This document shows positions 9,268 through 20,195 of a stretch of 64,000 nucleotides of DNA, piece after piece. Position 1 is the stretch's first letter, and every line of letters begins with the position of its first letter. The notes under the pieces were generated by a model, which worked only from the letters and a program-made list of their open reading frames with translations, ran no database searches and was not told the DNA's origin. Source of the stretch: Tremella fuciformis (Eukaryota; Basidiomycota; Tremellomycetes; Tremellales; Tremellaceae). The stretch lies in NCBI GenBank assembly GCA_032768795.1, contig CP136490.1:2108001-2172000 (forward strand). The letters are read 5' to 3'. Both the position numbers and the translations under genes were made by a program.

Positions 9268-9822
9268 TTACAGGATTACAGGGCAACAACTGGGGTCTAT
9301 CGCCTGGCACAACTCCAGTATCTCAGACGGGATCATGGTGTGCTTGACCCCATTTGTACCAGTGTATGACACCGAGATGTTGGGCTCGCCTTGACCCGTC
9401 CCATATTCTACGTAAAATTTCTCCCATTCTCTTATAAAAGAAAAAGACCAAGACCGCGTGGCGTTCGCCTCGCGCTCTGTGTACTCCCATGAATCTGCAC
9501 TTGGATCGTAGGTACCGTAGAACTTCCGGATGCACCTGAAGCCTGCAGTTGGCATTTCGCACTTCGAAACTACGGCACAGTGCGGGCTGGGGAAGGCATC
9601 GTCTTTGTACTCGGCAATTCGGTAAAGGTCCTTCGGGGTGTTTTCTGTGTCCTTTGCTCTTTCTTCGTTAACGATTGTGTCGTATGTATTTTCCTCGCCC
9701 AACTGGCGAATAAAGTTCTGGATTACTTCGCTGCATCCTTTAGAGACAGTTGGCGTCACTGCCGACGTGCCCAGGGTGGGGTCGCCGCCCAGTGCAGTGT
9801 CATGGGCTGATTCAGAGCTCAT
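9268..9822 (-). CDS. Orphan small protein, member 5 (most diverged) of the family
   Basis: Intronless, 184 residues, ATG at 9822. It has a disordered N-terminus, then VSKGCSEVIQNFIRQLGEE, then FYGTYDPSADSWEYTER, then a weaker form of the family tail (ISVSYTGTNGV, IPSEILELCQAIDPS). It aligns with the other members in order and spacing, but the identity is low. It is Cys-containing with no signal peptide or membrane segment. A TTTATAAG box lies 74-81 bp upstream. Function is unknown. Confidence 0.7.
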   Translation of the reverse strand: MSSESAHDTALGGDPTLGTSAVTPTVSKGCSEVIQNFIRQLGEENTYDTIVNEERAKDTENTPKDLYRIAEYKDDAFPSPHCAVVSKCEMPTAGFRCIRKFYGTYDPSADSWEYTEREANATRSWSFSFIREWEKFYVEYGTGQGEPNISVSYTGTNGVKHTMIPSEILELCQAIDPSCCPVIL

Positions 9823-9895
9823 GGTTGGATAGTTATGGGTATGCTCGATGTAGAGTTAAGAGGGGGTGGCGGGGGAGTGTCGCATGCGGTTGGAG

Positions 9896-9903
9896 CTTAT
9901 AAA
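9896..9903 (-). promoter_or_regulatory. TATA box of the gene starting at 9822
   Basis: TTTATAAG on the minus strand, about 74-81 bp upstream of the ATG. Confidence 0.6.
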
Positions 9904-10319
9904 GCTTGCGGTGCGGTCCAACGAGCGGACCTCTTTGCAAATGCAAGAACAAAGGTGCGACAAAGGTCAAAGGAAGACGGTGCAGCTGTTGGATAATACA
10001 GCCAGCGGGTGTGAAATTCGACCTACAAATCGTCTCACAAATTTGCCAAATGGACGATTGCATATGGCCTCGACGACATGTGCATCGCTGTGCTTAGTCC
10101 GGCCCAGGTCATTTCAATTTTCGGTGTCGCGCCAAGCCGTCCCCGTGCTTGCGTGTGATGATCGGCAATCCGTGTATCAAATTGACTTTACTCTTCATTC
10201 GTCAGTGAAGATGGGGCATCATATCTTCATGAAATATCAATACAGGATATCACATCCAATCAGCTCAAGCATCACGGCCCCTGCGATCAGCTAACCCCAT
10301 GTGCCATGTGATTTGGAAC
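9904..10319. other. Intergenic spacer at the right border of the orphan array
   Basis: About 415 bp between the array and the 3' end of the next minus-strand gene. No supported gene, RNA or repeat. Confidence 0.4.
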
Positions 10320-12821
10320 TCACTTGGTGACCACAGCCCACCCATCCTCGCCGGCCTCGTAATCCCCTGGATCCTCGTCGTCCAACAAGGGGCTTTTCGG
10401 GCTTCGTCTGCTGCTCGCGCGCTTGACCCCAGCCGGTCCCACAGGCGTCTCATCCAATGAGCTCCTGCTTGCCGCTCGGGGCGTGTCAAAATCCTGAGCA
10501 GCTGCATCAGAGGCCGACTTGACGTGGCCTGGGACACGCGCAATCGGTGTCTCGGACGCCGTCTTCATTTTACTTGGCGTGGAGTTAGGCGTAGAGACAT
10601 GCACTTGCACGCGCGGCTTTTCTTCGGACGGCACATCCGGGAAGGATTTGAGGAAGTGTGGGTCGACAGGGGTAGCGGGCTCATCGGCTTTGAGTCCATC
10701 CAGAGGAGGCGGACCCTCAGGTGTGGGATCGGCGACATCGGGGTCCACTGTGGGTGGTTCCGGAAACTCAGGTGGGACTGGTGTCTTTGCGCCATCAGCG
10801 GTGTCGTCAACGCCTAGTGTCGCCGCAGCATCATCTGTCTTTGGACTTTCGGCTGGCTCTTTCGCTGGTTGGGCAATCGGCGCAGGCTCGACCTCGAGTT
10901 GGTGTGCCTCGGTGTGCAATCGAGCATTCAGCACGGTGTCTGGGCCGATGAGAGGCCCAGGCTCAGCAGAGTCGGGCTGAGCCCCGTCGGGCGGACTGGT
11001 CTGCTCGTCCTCTGTCACAGCCGCACCTTCGCCTTTGTCGTGCTCGTCCCTCTCCTGCTGACTCTTCTCGCGTTCTTCGTCCCTCTTCGCGTCGTACTTG
11101 CGCTTCTCCATCTCCCTTGCCTGATCTTCGACCTCGGTCAGGGTCTGCGGACGGGCACCATGGGCAGATACCTCGGCCTTCACGGTCATATCCTTGTCGG
11201 GTCCGCCTAACCGAGCCCAAGTCTCCTCGATCTGATCAACATCGCCAGTGACATCTTGCTTGGCACCGGGCGTCTCAGTGGTAGTTTCGCTGGTCCCTTT
11301 TGCCGTTTCAACATCGATGCCTCCCTCGTCGTACTCCGGCACGGCGGTCTCCTTCGGCTCGATCACCTCATCCGGAACTTCGACCTCGTCCATACGTTGA
11401 CCTGCCACACCGCCTTGTTCTTTCTTGTCTTCGTGAGGAATGACATGCTCCCCCAGCCGCTGCGCCATACCTTGTCCGGCCATCGAGTTGACCACGTCCA
11501 CTCCATCTGGCTTGAAGTTGGTGCCGACCTCGGCAGGAGGTGATTCCAGTCGCCCCGCTTTCAGATCGGCCAGATCGGCATCAGCGTTGGGATCGGTGTC
11601 GGGCTCGGGGCCGGCAATCTCGTCGATGTCTTGGGTTGAAGGCACTTCTTGCGTCTCGACAACGTCCAACTGAGGCTGTTCGTTGGGTGCAGGTGTGCCA
11701 TGAGGTACATTGGAGAGAGGGTCCTGGGTAGAAGCTCCTCCCTCGCTGCCTTGAGCCGTTGGCGTGAGCGGCACGTCTGGCAAGTTGTGCTGAATTGGTT
11801 CCGGGGTGATATCCTTGTCATCTTTGTCTCGAGGAGCGACTTTGAGACCTTCCATCCGCTCCGCGACCTCATCGACATCTGCCACGCTGCCTTCGCCACG
11901 AACGCTGCCTGCCACACTCCCCTCGAGGTCCCGCCTTGCAGCTCGAGGTGTGCCCATCGGAGTAGATATTCCGGATACGTCATCCATCATCTTCAGCTCT
12001 TCGCTGTCTTTGGAGGATGGGTCGTATTGGGATCGCACGGAAGAGGTGATGCTCGGGGCCACCAAGGCCGACAAGGGATTAGGAGCTGTGGCAATTTGAG
12101 CCACATTGCCAGTGAGCAGGTCCATATCAGGTGGAGGGAGGTCCATATTCCCCGCCACAGGAGTCGTGGGCGCGGACAGCTCGAGCGTACTCTCTCCCGC
12201 TTCTGCACGAGTAGACGAGGGTGTCATGGCGCCCGGACCGCCCATGTCTGGCAGTGTAGCGGAGAGGAGATGGCTGGGCAGCTCGCGGTCCAGCATTCCT
12301 GGCGAGCTGGGCGGAGATGACGTGCGCGATTCATGTGGCGAGACCGAAGACCCGCCCATCTGCCCAGAAGCAGTGGACGAATCGACACTGCCGGCCGGAC
12401 TGGCCGATCTGCCCGGGGGTTTCGCGCTGGCAGGGGCAGGCACGACCCCAGAAGGGATGCGGTTGCCGATGAGCCCGAGCCCCTTCGTATCTGATACGCG
12501 TCTCCCGGGGTTGATCATTCCTGCTGTTTTGGGGTCGAGCGACGGGATGCGGTTGCCGACCAGGCCGCCGCGTGCATATGACTGGGTTGAAGGGGGAGGG
12601 CCGGACGAGCCGAACGGGTGATTTGGGACGAGCGGGGCGGCGGAGGGGTTGTTGAACTTGGCTATGCGGTCTTTGAGCGAGCCTGAGACGGCGCGGACGT
12701 GCGGCGGGGGCGGAGGGGTTGGGTTGGACCCCGACGACCCCGGCCGCGAAGGCGGGTTGCTAGAGGGTGGGGTAGCCCTGACGTGAGCTGCGCGCTGGTC
12801 AGAGATTTGAAAGCCTCACAT
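10320..12821 (-). CDS. Acidic disordered protein, possibly Aim21-like; start codon split by an intron
   Basis: Exons 12820-12821 (bases AT) and 10320-12777 join across a 42-nt intron (GTGAGG donor, CAG acceptor, internal CTGAC) so that the ATG itself is split AT|G. The product is 819 residues. The N-terminus is Pro/Ser-rich and holds SLKDRIAKFNNPSAAP, then two short repeats (GLVGNRIPS, GLGLIGNRIPS). The rest is low-complexity acidic sequence with a Lys/Glu-rich segment near the middle and a conserved-looking tail ending GEDGWAVVTK. The SLKDRIA...F motif recalls fungal Aim21-type actin-patch proteins, but this is only a resemblance. No enzyme domain or membrane segment was seen. Confidence 0.7.
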
Positions 12822-13249
12822 GGGATTCCACTCCCGTCAATGCGCTGCTAGGGAGCGAGCGATAGTGTCTATATCACGCATCAGTGGCTACTTCATATAT
12901 TCTCGCAGTAACTTTACAGCCGCCCATCAATGCGGAAGAGGTCACGCGCCACTCACCCAAAGCGTCGACCTATAGGTATCCCCGTCGCCGTCGCCGTCTT
13001 TTCGGACCAAGAGGCTCGTTCGCTATTCGGTGTCTCCCAAGAAAGTCTCAACGTGCAAGCACTGTATGTTGAGCGGCAAAGGAGGAATGGAAGAGAGAGA
13101 GAGAAAGAGTCGTTTCGGCGTGTCCAATGATGGCGTCACCAACTTTCCCACGGTCACTTTATACCTCCACCATACAGCCAAAGACGCGTCTAAACAACTT
13201 TGTGATTTTGCTTTTGCTTTCTCACCTTCGTCTCATCGTATCAGTACCG
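12822..13249. promoter_or_regulatory. Divergent promoter region
   Basis: 428 bp between the starts of two divergently transcribed genes. It contains a GAGAGAGAGAAAG purine tract near 13091. No TATA box is obvious. Confidence 0.45.
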
Positions 13250-14628
13250 ATGTCAGAGTCGCACGAGCGAGACGCGCCCACAGCGGGACCTTCGAATCAG
13301 GGCAAGAACAGCCTTGGAATGGGCGACATGACCATGGCAGCCGCAGACGTGTCGCCTTCTCGCGTCTTCAAACCCCGACAACAGCTCCAGCGCTCGCCCG
13401 TAGCCGCTACAGCACCTGCCATCGAGGCCGACCAGACCATCAGCGAAGAGGTGTCGATGGAGATCGACCAGCCGACTCTATCGACAGAAGAAGCGGCCGA
13501 GATCGAAGATGCCATGGACGTCGAGGCGGCAGTAGCGGTAGAACCAGAAGCGGGGCCCTCAACCACGCCGCAGAAGAGTCCGCCGTCCAAGTCGAGCGCG
13601 GTCCGGACACCAGCACAGCCCATTCGCGTCTCACCGCGGATCGCCGCGCAGCAAAAAGGTGATGCGGGGTCCCGGGCGGAGGTGAAGACGCCCGCGGCGC
13701 AGACGGGGAGGCGGAAGAGCCGAGCGCGCACGCCGGCGCAGATGCAGGTGTTGAGCGAGCCGGTGGTGCCTATACCGATTGACGAGGCCGAGGAGGCCAA
13801 GGCGAGCGGGTATGGGAAGCGGTACGAGAGTCTGATGTATGCGCTGGAGCTTGCCATCAGGAGCGGGACGCAGAAGTGGACGTGAGCCGTGCCTTCCCTG
13901 CACACCTCACGATTCGTGAATGCTGATCCGCAGTATGCGAGATTTGGAACATTGCTTTCCCCTCCTGTCGGCGCGTATGGGACCGAGTATGAAGAACGTA
14001 TATGACGGCTCGTGCCAGAATATGCGCAGCCAGATCCAGGCGAGTCCCACGCACAATCCCCGAAATGGGTCTCCTCGCTTATGCTCCAGATTGCAGCACA
14101 AGACTTGATGGACCAATATCGCGCCGCTCCCGCTCTGCAACTGCTGGACGACGTGGTGGCGGATGCGAAAGCGCACGCAAAGGCCGGTGGCGGTCCCAGA
14201 CCCGACGCATGGCGGTGGGTCAGATTACTCAGATTGTTCAAGGTGGCTGATATCAGGCCGGACGTCTCGCCATACACCCTGACGGCAGCTACGAATCTCC
14301 CGATTTACGACGAAGCCTATGCACGTCTACGCTCAGAGTACCTCGAAGTAAGCTCATACAAGGTTCGTGATCGTCAGAGCTGACGAAGAGCTGCATGACG
14401 ACTGTGCGAAGCGATATAAAGGCATCCAGGAGAAACAAGCGCTGCTCAAGGAGATCGAAGGCAGTGTGGGCGAGGGCGTCATCGAATTAGAAGAAGTGAG
14501 TTTTTCTGCGGGGGAAACAGAAGTGTTGCTGAGATTAGACGATCAAGCTGTTCGAGAACTTTCCCGATGAAGAGATGTCTGGGTGGATGGAGCAAGTCAT
14601 GGGGCAGTTGGAGGGCGCAAGGGCGTAG
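13250..14628 (+). CDS. Unrecognised nuclear-type protein with disordered N-half and helical C-half
   Basis: Exons 13250-13881, 13942-13997, 14040-14347, 14391-14495 and 14548-14628 give 393 residues. The second intron boundary is the least certain (donor GTATAT at 13998). The N-terminal 200 residues are disordered and contain acidic patches plus basic SPRIAAQQK and GRRKSRARTP segments. The C-terminal half is helical (YGKRYESLMYALELAIRSG, DAWRWVRLLRLFKVADIRPD) and ends in a probable coiled coil (RYKGIQEKQALLKEIEG) and LFENFPDEEMSGWMEQ. The composition suggests a chromatin or kinetochore-type scaffold, but I do not recognise the family. It converges on the next gene with only 102 bp between the stops. 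Confidence 0.7.
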
Positions 14629-14730
14629 CCAACAAGTTTGTAGAAAGAGGTGGTCTCGGTCTGTACAACGCACTGTACATTGTGTAATTTACTCATGGTC
14701 TCTTTCTGTGGACTATATGTTCCTATCATG

Positions 14731-17670
14731 TCATATCCATCCTTCTCCCTGCCGTGTATTGCCCATCGCAGGCCACAGATCTCGCAAGCTCGACCGAGCC
14801 CCTGTAACAACGCTCCCGCGCCCTTCAGCCGACCCGGCGGCCAAAGGCACAGCGACCAAACCAGGCGAAGAGAGCCCATCAATCGAATCGCGCCGCGCAC
14901 CTGCGCTGGGCGAAGGCGTGGGCCGAATGACCTCGCGCTCGCGCTCGACGCGCGGTCTCGGCGGTGGGTAGAGGCCCCTCGGCGCGTACTCGGGCGACGG
15001 CGGGTCGGCGGCAAGAGGGTGATTGTGCTGCTGCTGCAGGTCGTACACCTTGCTCGTAGACGTGGGCCTTATCTCTCCCCGTGCACCGTCGGTGGACCAC
15101 CCGACGTAGGGCGGAGGGGGCGCCTGCCATTCTTCTCTCCTGGAGCTGGGGCCGGACTTGGACTTGGTGGGGCCGGACTTGGACTTGGACCTCCACGTCC
15201 CGTCTTCCACCGAGCCCAGGTCGACCTTTGTGAAGCCGCCCGGAAAATCGTCGGAGCGGTCAGTGGTGTTGGCGTTGAAAGGCGTAGGGGTGGTCCGGGC
15301 TCGGAACTTGGGAAGGATGGCGCGCCATCGTTCTCTTGCTTTCTGTCGCTCGCGCTCGCCTTCTGCCGAAATGGGATTCGCGTCCAAGTCTTGGTGGCCA
15401 GTTGGTGGCGGCGGGTCGCGCCATCGCCTGAATCCCAGGACCTTCTGGAGCCGCAAGGCCAACAGGCCGTCTTTGACACTGACCAGCTCGTGGTCCCTCG
15501 CAAATGCGCGCGTGGCCTCGCGAGTTCTGCGCCGCTCGCGCCAGATCCACCAGCCCACTGCGCCCAGTACAGCCAGACCCGCCGGGAGGCCAAACAGGCC
15601 CCACAGTGAGCCATCGTCACCTTCGACGAAGCTCGAGAGGCAGACCCCGGCGCCCGAGGCGAATCCCCCAGAGTTGCACGAGGCAGTGACGCACTGCCCA
15701 CTCTGCAGGGCAGAGCCGTCGGGGCAGGACGTACATCCTGCTTGGCCCGCCTGGGCGCACGAGGCGCACGAGCTGTCGCATGACGTGCATGTGGAGCTCG
15801 AGGTGTCCCAGTACATGTTGGACGGGCAGTGTGTCAGGCAGCGGTTCTGGAACAAGACGGGCGTGTTGGATGGGCAGGAGGTGCAGGCGGTCGAGGAGAG
15901 TGGGGAGGAGCAGCTGGCGCATGTGGGCGAGCATGGGAGGCAGGTGCCGTTGGACGCGAGTGTCGACTCCGGGCATGAGGACACTAGAGAGCCGGTTTGG
16001 GGATCGGCCAGTAGAGAGGAAGAGACCGAGCGGGTGCAGTGGGTCGATGAGCCGATGCAGGATGCGCAGGACGAGTCGCAGCCTGATATGAGCTTACAAT
16101 CGCTTCGACGAGGTAAACGCACGTTGGCATGTCCCGTTAGACCCTGTGGTACCCGTTGGCAGGTACCACCCGTCCTCGCAGCTCTGCAAGCACTGGCCGT
16201 CTTGCATGAGATACCCTTCGTGGCATGCCGAGCATTGAAGGTCGCTGTACGTTGAGGCCGTAGAGAAAGATGGAATGACACATGTGAGGCACCCCACCGG
16301 GCAGGCTGAAGATCAGCCTCGATCTCTCTTAATGTTTCCTCATCTCACCGTCGCATTCGCCCTTGCCGCTGTTGACGACGAACTGTCCTTGCAGTCCACT
16401 CAAACTGGCGTCGCACACGCCTGTCGAAGCATCGTAGCTGACGCAATTGCCATTCAGACTGACTCGAGGCGAAGCACATTGCAGGCAGTCCGCAGGATTC
16501 GGTCCAGAACAGGTCGAACACGACGGCGAGCAGCTGACCGTCAGTTCGGGCCTGTCTGTGTGGGGAGTGGCTGAACTAACCTCTCGCATGTCGAAGTGCT
16601 GCCATCCCAGTACTGCCCGTCGCTGCATGACTCGGGGCTGACACAAGTGGGCGGACTAGCGGACGACAGAGAGAGGCCAGACACGCAAGCAGTGCAGCTT
16701 GGCGTGTTGTCCGTCCCAGCTTGGAGGGTACACGTCGTACATCCTAGAGGGCAAGCTGGATGTCAGGTACTCCGACACGAAGGGGCACCTAAACCCACCG
16801 AGGCAATTTCCGATCGTGTCCTGGAAAAAGCCTGCTGTGCATACCGAGCATTTCTCGCCGCCTGTCGAGTCTTGGTAGCCAGCGGCACACTCACACACGC
16901 CATCACCGGTGCACGTTCCATGTGCGCAGTTGCAAGCTTGTGGTAAGTTCACGGGGTGGTGTGGGGAACGAACAACTCACTCTGATTGGCCGACACAAGG
17001 CTGAGGCACTGGCCCGTCCCTGCTAGTCCATCGTCGCAGACACTACACCCACTGTCGCAAGCTGTTCGTCAGCTCTTCGGCCTTTGTTGCAAGCAAGCTG
17101 ACAGACAATTGCATTGTGTGCCATAGAATGCAGTCGCGCACACGTCGCATGCACTGCCGGACCAGCCGGGAGAGCATTTGCATACTGCCGTGACGCTTGA
17201 GTTGTCTTGCATACATACGCCGTTCGAAGAACAGGGGGGATAACACGCGGCTGTTTTTAGATTTGGATCAGTGCAAGTTGAGTGAGTGACTCACAATTTC
17301 CAGCGGAGAGGATAGTTCGCTGGTCGATTATACTTGGCAGCTGCTTGATATCCGCAACGACGTTCCACAGAACTTTGCCACCACCCAGGACAGCATACCA
17401 CCCATTCGGCAGGTAGAGCGATTTCCACGAGTCCGACTGCCAGGTGCCGCCCGTCCATGCTGAGATCTCCCCTGTGTAGACGCCTTTCTCGAATGATACG
17501 GGCACGTGTGGGAATGGTACGACGGTCTGACCGTTGGAGGTGGACGGTGTTGCGTTGAACGTGCTGCTACGCAGAGGGGCGGTATCGAATGCGGCATAGG
17601 TGCCGGGGAAGTAGGACACGCCGGTGGCGGCCGATGTGAGTAGTACTGAGATCAGCTCCAGGCTTGCCAT
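14731..17670 (-). CDS. EGF/furin-like cysteine-rich single-pass receptor-like protein
   Basis: Eight exons (17295-17670, 17107-17250, 16981-17061, 16799-16936, 16581-16755, 16349-16533, 16123-16305, 14731-16082) give 877 residues with every splice in phase. The N-terminus is a signal peptide (MASLELISVLLTSAATG). A roughly 100-residue non-Cys domain follows, then EGF-like modules (PPCSSNGVCMQ, NCAHGTCTGDGVCECAAGY), then furin/TNFR-like CxxC repeats (CDSSCASC, CSPSCSTC, CSPTCASC). One transmembrane helix (LWGLFGLPAGLAVLGAVGWW) is followed by a basic stop-transfer and a roughly 280-residue disordered tail with KSKSGP repeats, a PPPPY motif and no kinase domain. It is probably at the plasma membrane or in an endomembrane. 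Ligand and partners are unknown. Confidence 0.85.
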
Positions 17671-18280
17671 GGTTAACGGGTATATAGAGACATAGAGAGA
17701 AGCTGTTGTCTACAAGTGAAGCACAGGAGCACAGAACATTACTCACAGCTGGAGTCTGTAGACCCATCCAGACAGGCATTGGGAGAGCACACTTGGGTGT
17801 CGAATGCGCCTCGATGTCAGCGAATGCGCGTACCATGACGACTCACTCACCTGCGAGCCTGGCAGCGCACAGAGTGAGATAGAAGATGAGCATGCTGCTA
17901 CCGGTGTTGATGCGATAGGCAGTATCGAGAGTCAGAGGAAGACGAGATGGTCAGAGTCAGAAGTCAACATCATTCTTCCTTCCGGCCCATATGAGTCGAC
18001 AAGGATGGTAGCTTCTGTCCCTTGCCATCAGCGTCGAGGAGAAAAGAACCATCCAGGCTGTGTATGAGGACCAAAAGAGCCCAGAGTACAGATGAAGCAT
18101 GATCAAAAGGCGGAGAAGGTATGATGTGTCGCAGAAAACAATAGGCTCTTTCGCACAAAGAGCGGGATCAAAGATGACGACCGTGGGAAAAAGGCGCCCC
18201 GGTGGAGGCAGCAGTCGTGCCTGAATGACGAAGACAGTCTCTATGGCAGTGAGTAAGCTGCTTCGGATCGCGACCAGATC
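17671..18280. promoter_or_regulatory. Divergent promoter region with TATA-like element
   Basis: 610 bp between two divergent starts. TATATA at 17681-17686 lies only about 11 bp before the minus-strand ATG and so may not be a functional TATA box. No other feature was seen. Confidence 0.4.
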
Positions 18281-19860
18281 ATGAGTCTCGCTGGACCGTC
18301 GCGCTTCGCCTTGACATCGTTCACTGCTGTACATAGCCCTTCACGTCCATCTCTCGCTCGTTCGTCTCTAAGGTACTGGAGCCGATCTATTGGGTCGCTT
18401 CAGCCCACTACCTCTGTAGCGCCCTCGTCTCGGTGGAACGCTTCTCGTCAGCTGCATTCGACGGGTACTCGAGAAGCTCTGGAGGCGCCAGACAAAATGC
18501 GGTGTATTCTCATCAAAGATGGCAAAGGGCCAGCGTCCAACCTCTACCTCGGAGAGGAGGCGACGCCGCAGCCAAAGGCTGGTGAGGCGCAGGTCAAGGC
18601 GAGTAGCTCAGCGGTATGAAACGACGAGCTCTAATGTCAGATCAAAGTGCGCTCCCGTCCCCGCTCAAGAACGAGTGAGCCTAACCTTAGGCATTTGGAT
18701 TGAACCGGATGGACATCCTCCAGCGAGAAGGCAAATACCCTCTGCCGCCCAAAGCCAGCAAGACGATTCTCGGAGTCGAGTTCTCGGGAATTGTCTCTGC
18801 ATTAGGGGAGGGGTCCAGTCTGAAAGAGGGCGACGAGGTATTCGGGCTCGCTTACGGAGCAAGTGCTCTGGGAGCCTGAATTTCGGGTTCTGCTGATGTT
18901 CAGGGCGCGTACGCCGAGTACATCGTCCTGGACGAGAAGATGGTTCTGCCCAAACCCAAGGAGCTCAGCTGGGTGCAGGCTGCAGCACTGCCAGAAGCGT
19001 GGATGACTGGTGCGGCGTCGCCTAATATCTAACTTCTGAGCTAATTCGTAGCGTACCAAGCTCTCTTTGTCGAGGGCAACTTCCAGCCAGGGCAGAATGC
19101 GCTCATCCACGCTGTAGGTCATTTGTCTGGGCCAAGATTCTAGATTGATAGGCAGGGAGCGTCCGGGGTTGGCATTGCGGCGATCCAGCTGGCTCGTGAG
19201 TTCCGACAGAGAGAGTGGGAGACGAGTTGACCGGTTCTAGTCCGGGTCGGAGGTGCCGACAAGGTATTCACGACGTGCGGAACGGACGAGAAAGTCAAAT
19301 TTCTGCAAAAGCTGGGTCCAGAGGACAAATTGCATGTCATTAACTACCGGACACAAAGTGTGTTCGGACCCCCCTTTCCTGGGTGTTCAGACTGGAAGAA
19401 GCTGACAAGCAGAATTCGACGAGGAGATCAAGAAGGTGGCACCAGGTGTCGACCAGATTGTCGACTTTATCGGCCGCGACTACTTCAACCAGAACCTCTC
19501 TGTCCTACGGCAAGACGGTATCATGATTCTTCTTGCCTTCCTATCCGGCGCTGCGGTACCCGAAGGAGCCTCCATTGCTCCCATTCTCGGCAAGCGACTC
19601 ACGATCAAAGGCTCGACACTCCGTAGTCGGAATGCCGACTACCAGGGAAAGCTGCTGCACATGTTCCGCGACAACGCCCTGCCAAAGATTATCGGAGGCG
19701 AGATGAGTGTCGAGGTGCACGAGGTGTTCCCTTGGACCAAGGTACAGGAAGCGCACGAGGAGATGGAGGCGAACAGGAATAGCGGTAAGGTGCGCGTCTG
19801 CTTTCATGCCCGGTTGTTCGAGCTGACGACGGTCAGATCGTACTGGAGGTGACAGAGTGA
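18281..19860 (+). CDS. PIG3-type zinc-independent quinone oxidoreductase, probably mitochondrial
   Basis: Nine exons (18281-18598, 18641-18646, 18691-18858, 18904-19009, 19052-19113, 19156-19195, 19241-19357, 19413-19789, 19837-19860) give 405 residues. The first 70 are Arg/Ser-rich and fit a mitochondrial presequence. The body is a medium-chain reductase: GLNRMDILQREGKYP, GVEFSG, FGLAYGGAYAEYI, the nucleotide-binding GASGVGIAAIQLA, VDFIGRDYF and a C-terminal FPWTKVQEAHEEME. This matches the NAD(P)H quinone oxidoreductase (PIG3/TP53I3) branch. Introns 1 and 3 use GC donors (GCGAGT, GCAAGT) and exon 2 is six bases (Ile-Lys). That exon is supported because with it the GE...LNRMD spacing equals that of PIG3 relatives. 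Confidence 0.9.
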
Positions 19861-20195
19861 CGAGCATGCATGCCTTCTCTGCGAACACATACTCAACCGT
19901 CCCAATGCGGTTATTCCCACGCACGGACCCCGCTGTTTTGCCACCGTGTATCCACGTCACGCGTCTAATTTTCTTTCCCTCTCTTTTGCATCTCTTCTCA
20001 TCGTTCTCCTTTCGTTTCTTCTGTCCACTCCTGCACGCAGCGACGTGGATGTGTCCCAGCTACAGTAGCTGACAATCATCTCCAGCTCGGCATCTTTCGG
20101 AGAAGACTTCTCGCCACGTCCAAACCACCTCCGCCGGTCCTCTCGAACCAGAAACCGTCCCCTCTTCCTCTCCCGGCCGCCTGAGGTACCCCAAT
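19861..20195. other. Short intergenic region with pyrimidine tract
   Basis: 335 bp between tandem plus-strand genes. It contains a T/C-rich tract near 19965-20030, probably promoter and 5' leader of the helicase gene. Confidence 0.4.

Noticed and set aside
13297..14277. 326-residue minus-strand open frame
   Set aside because: Antisense shadow of a plus-strand gene whose exons join in phase; no ATG or motif of its own.
15158..15200. GGACTTGGACTTGGTGGGGC repeats as a regulatory satellite
   Set aside because: They encode the KSKSGP repeats of the receptor-like tail on the minus strand.
14650..16255. Long plus-strand frames of 319 and 365 residues
   Set aside because: Antisense to the cysteine-rich receptor-like exon. 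The Cys-rich and transmembrane features exist only on the minus strand.
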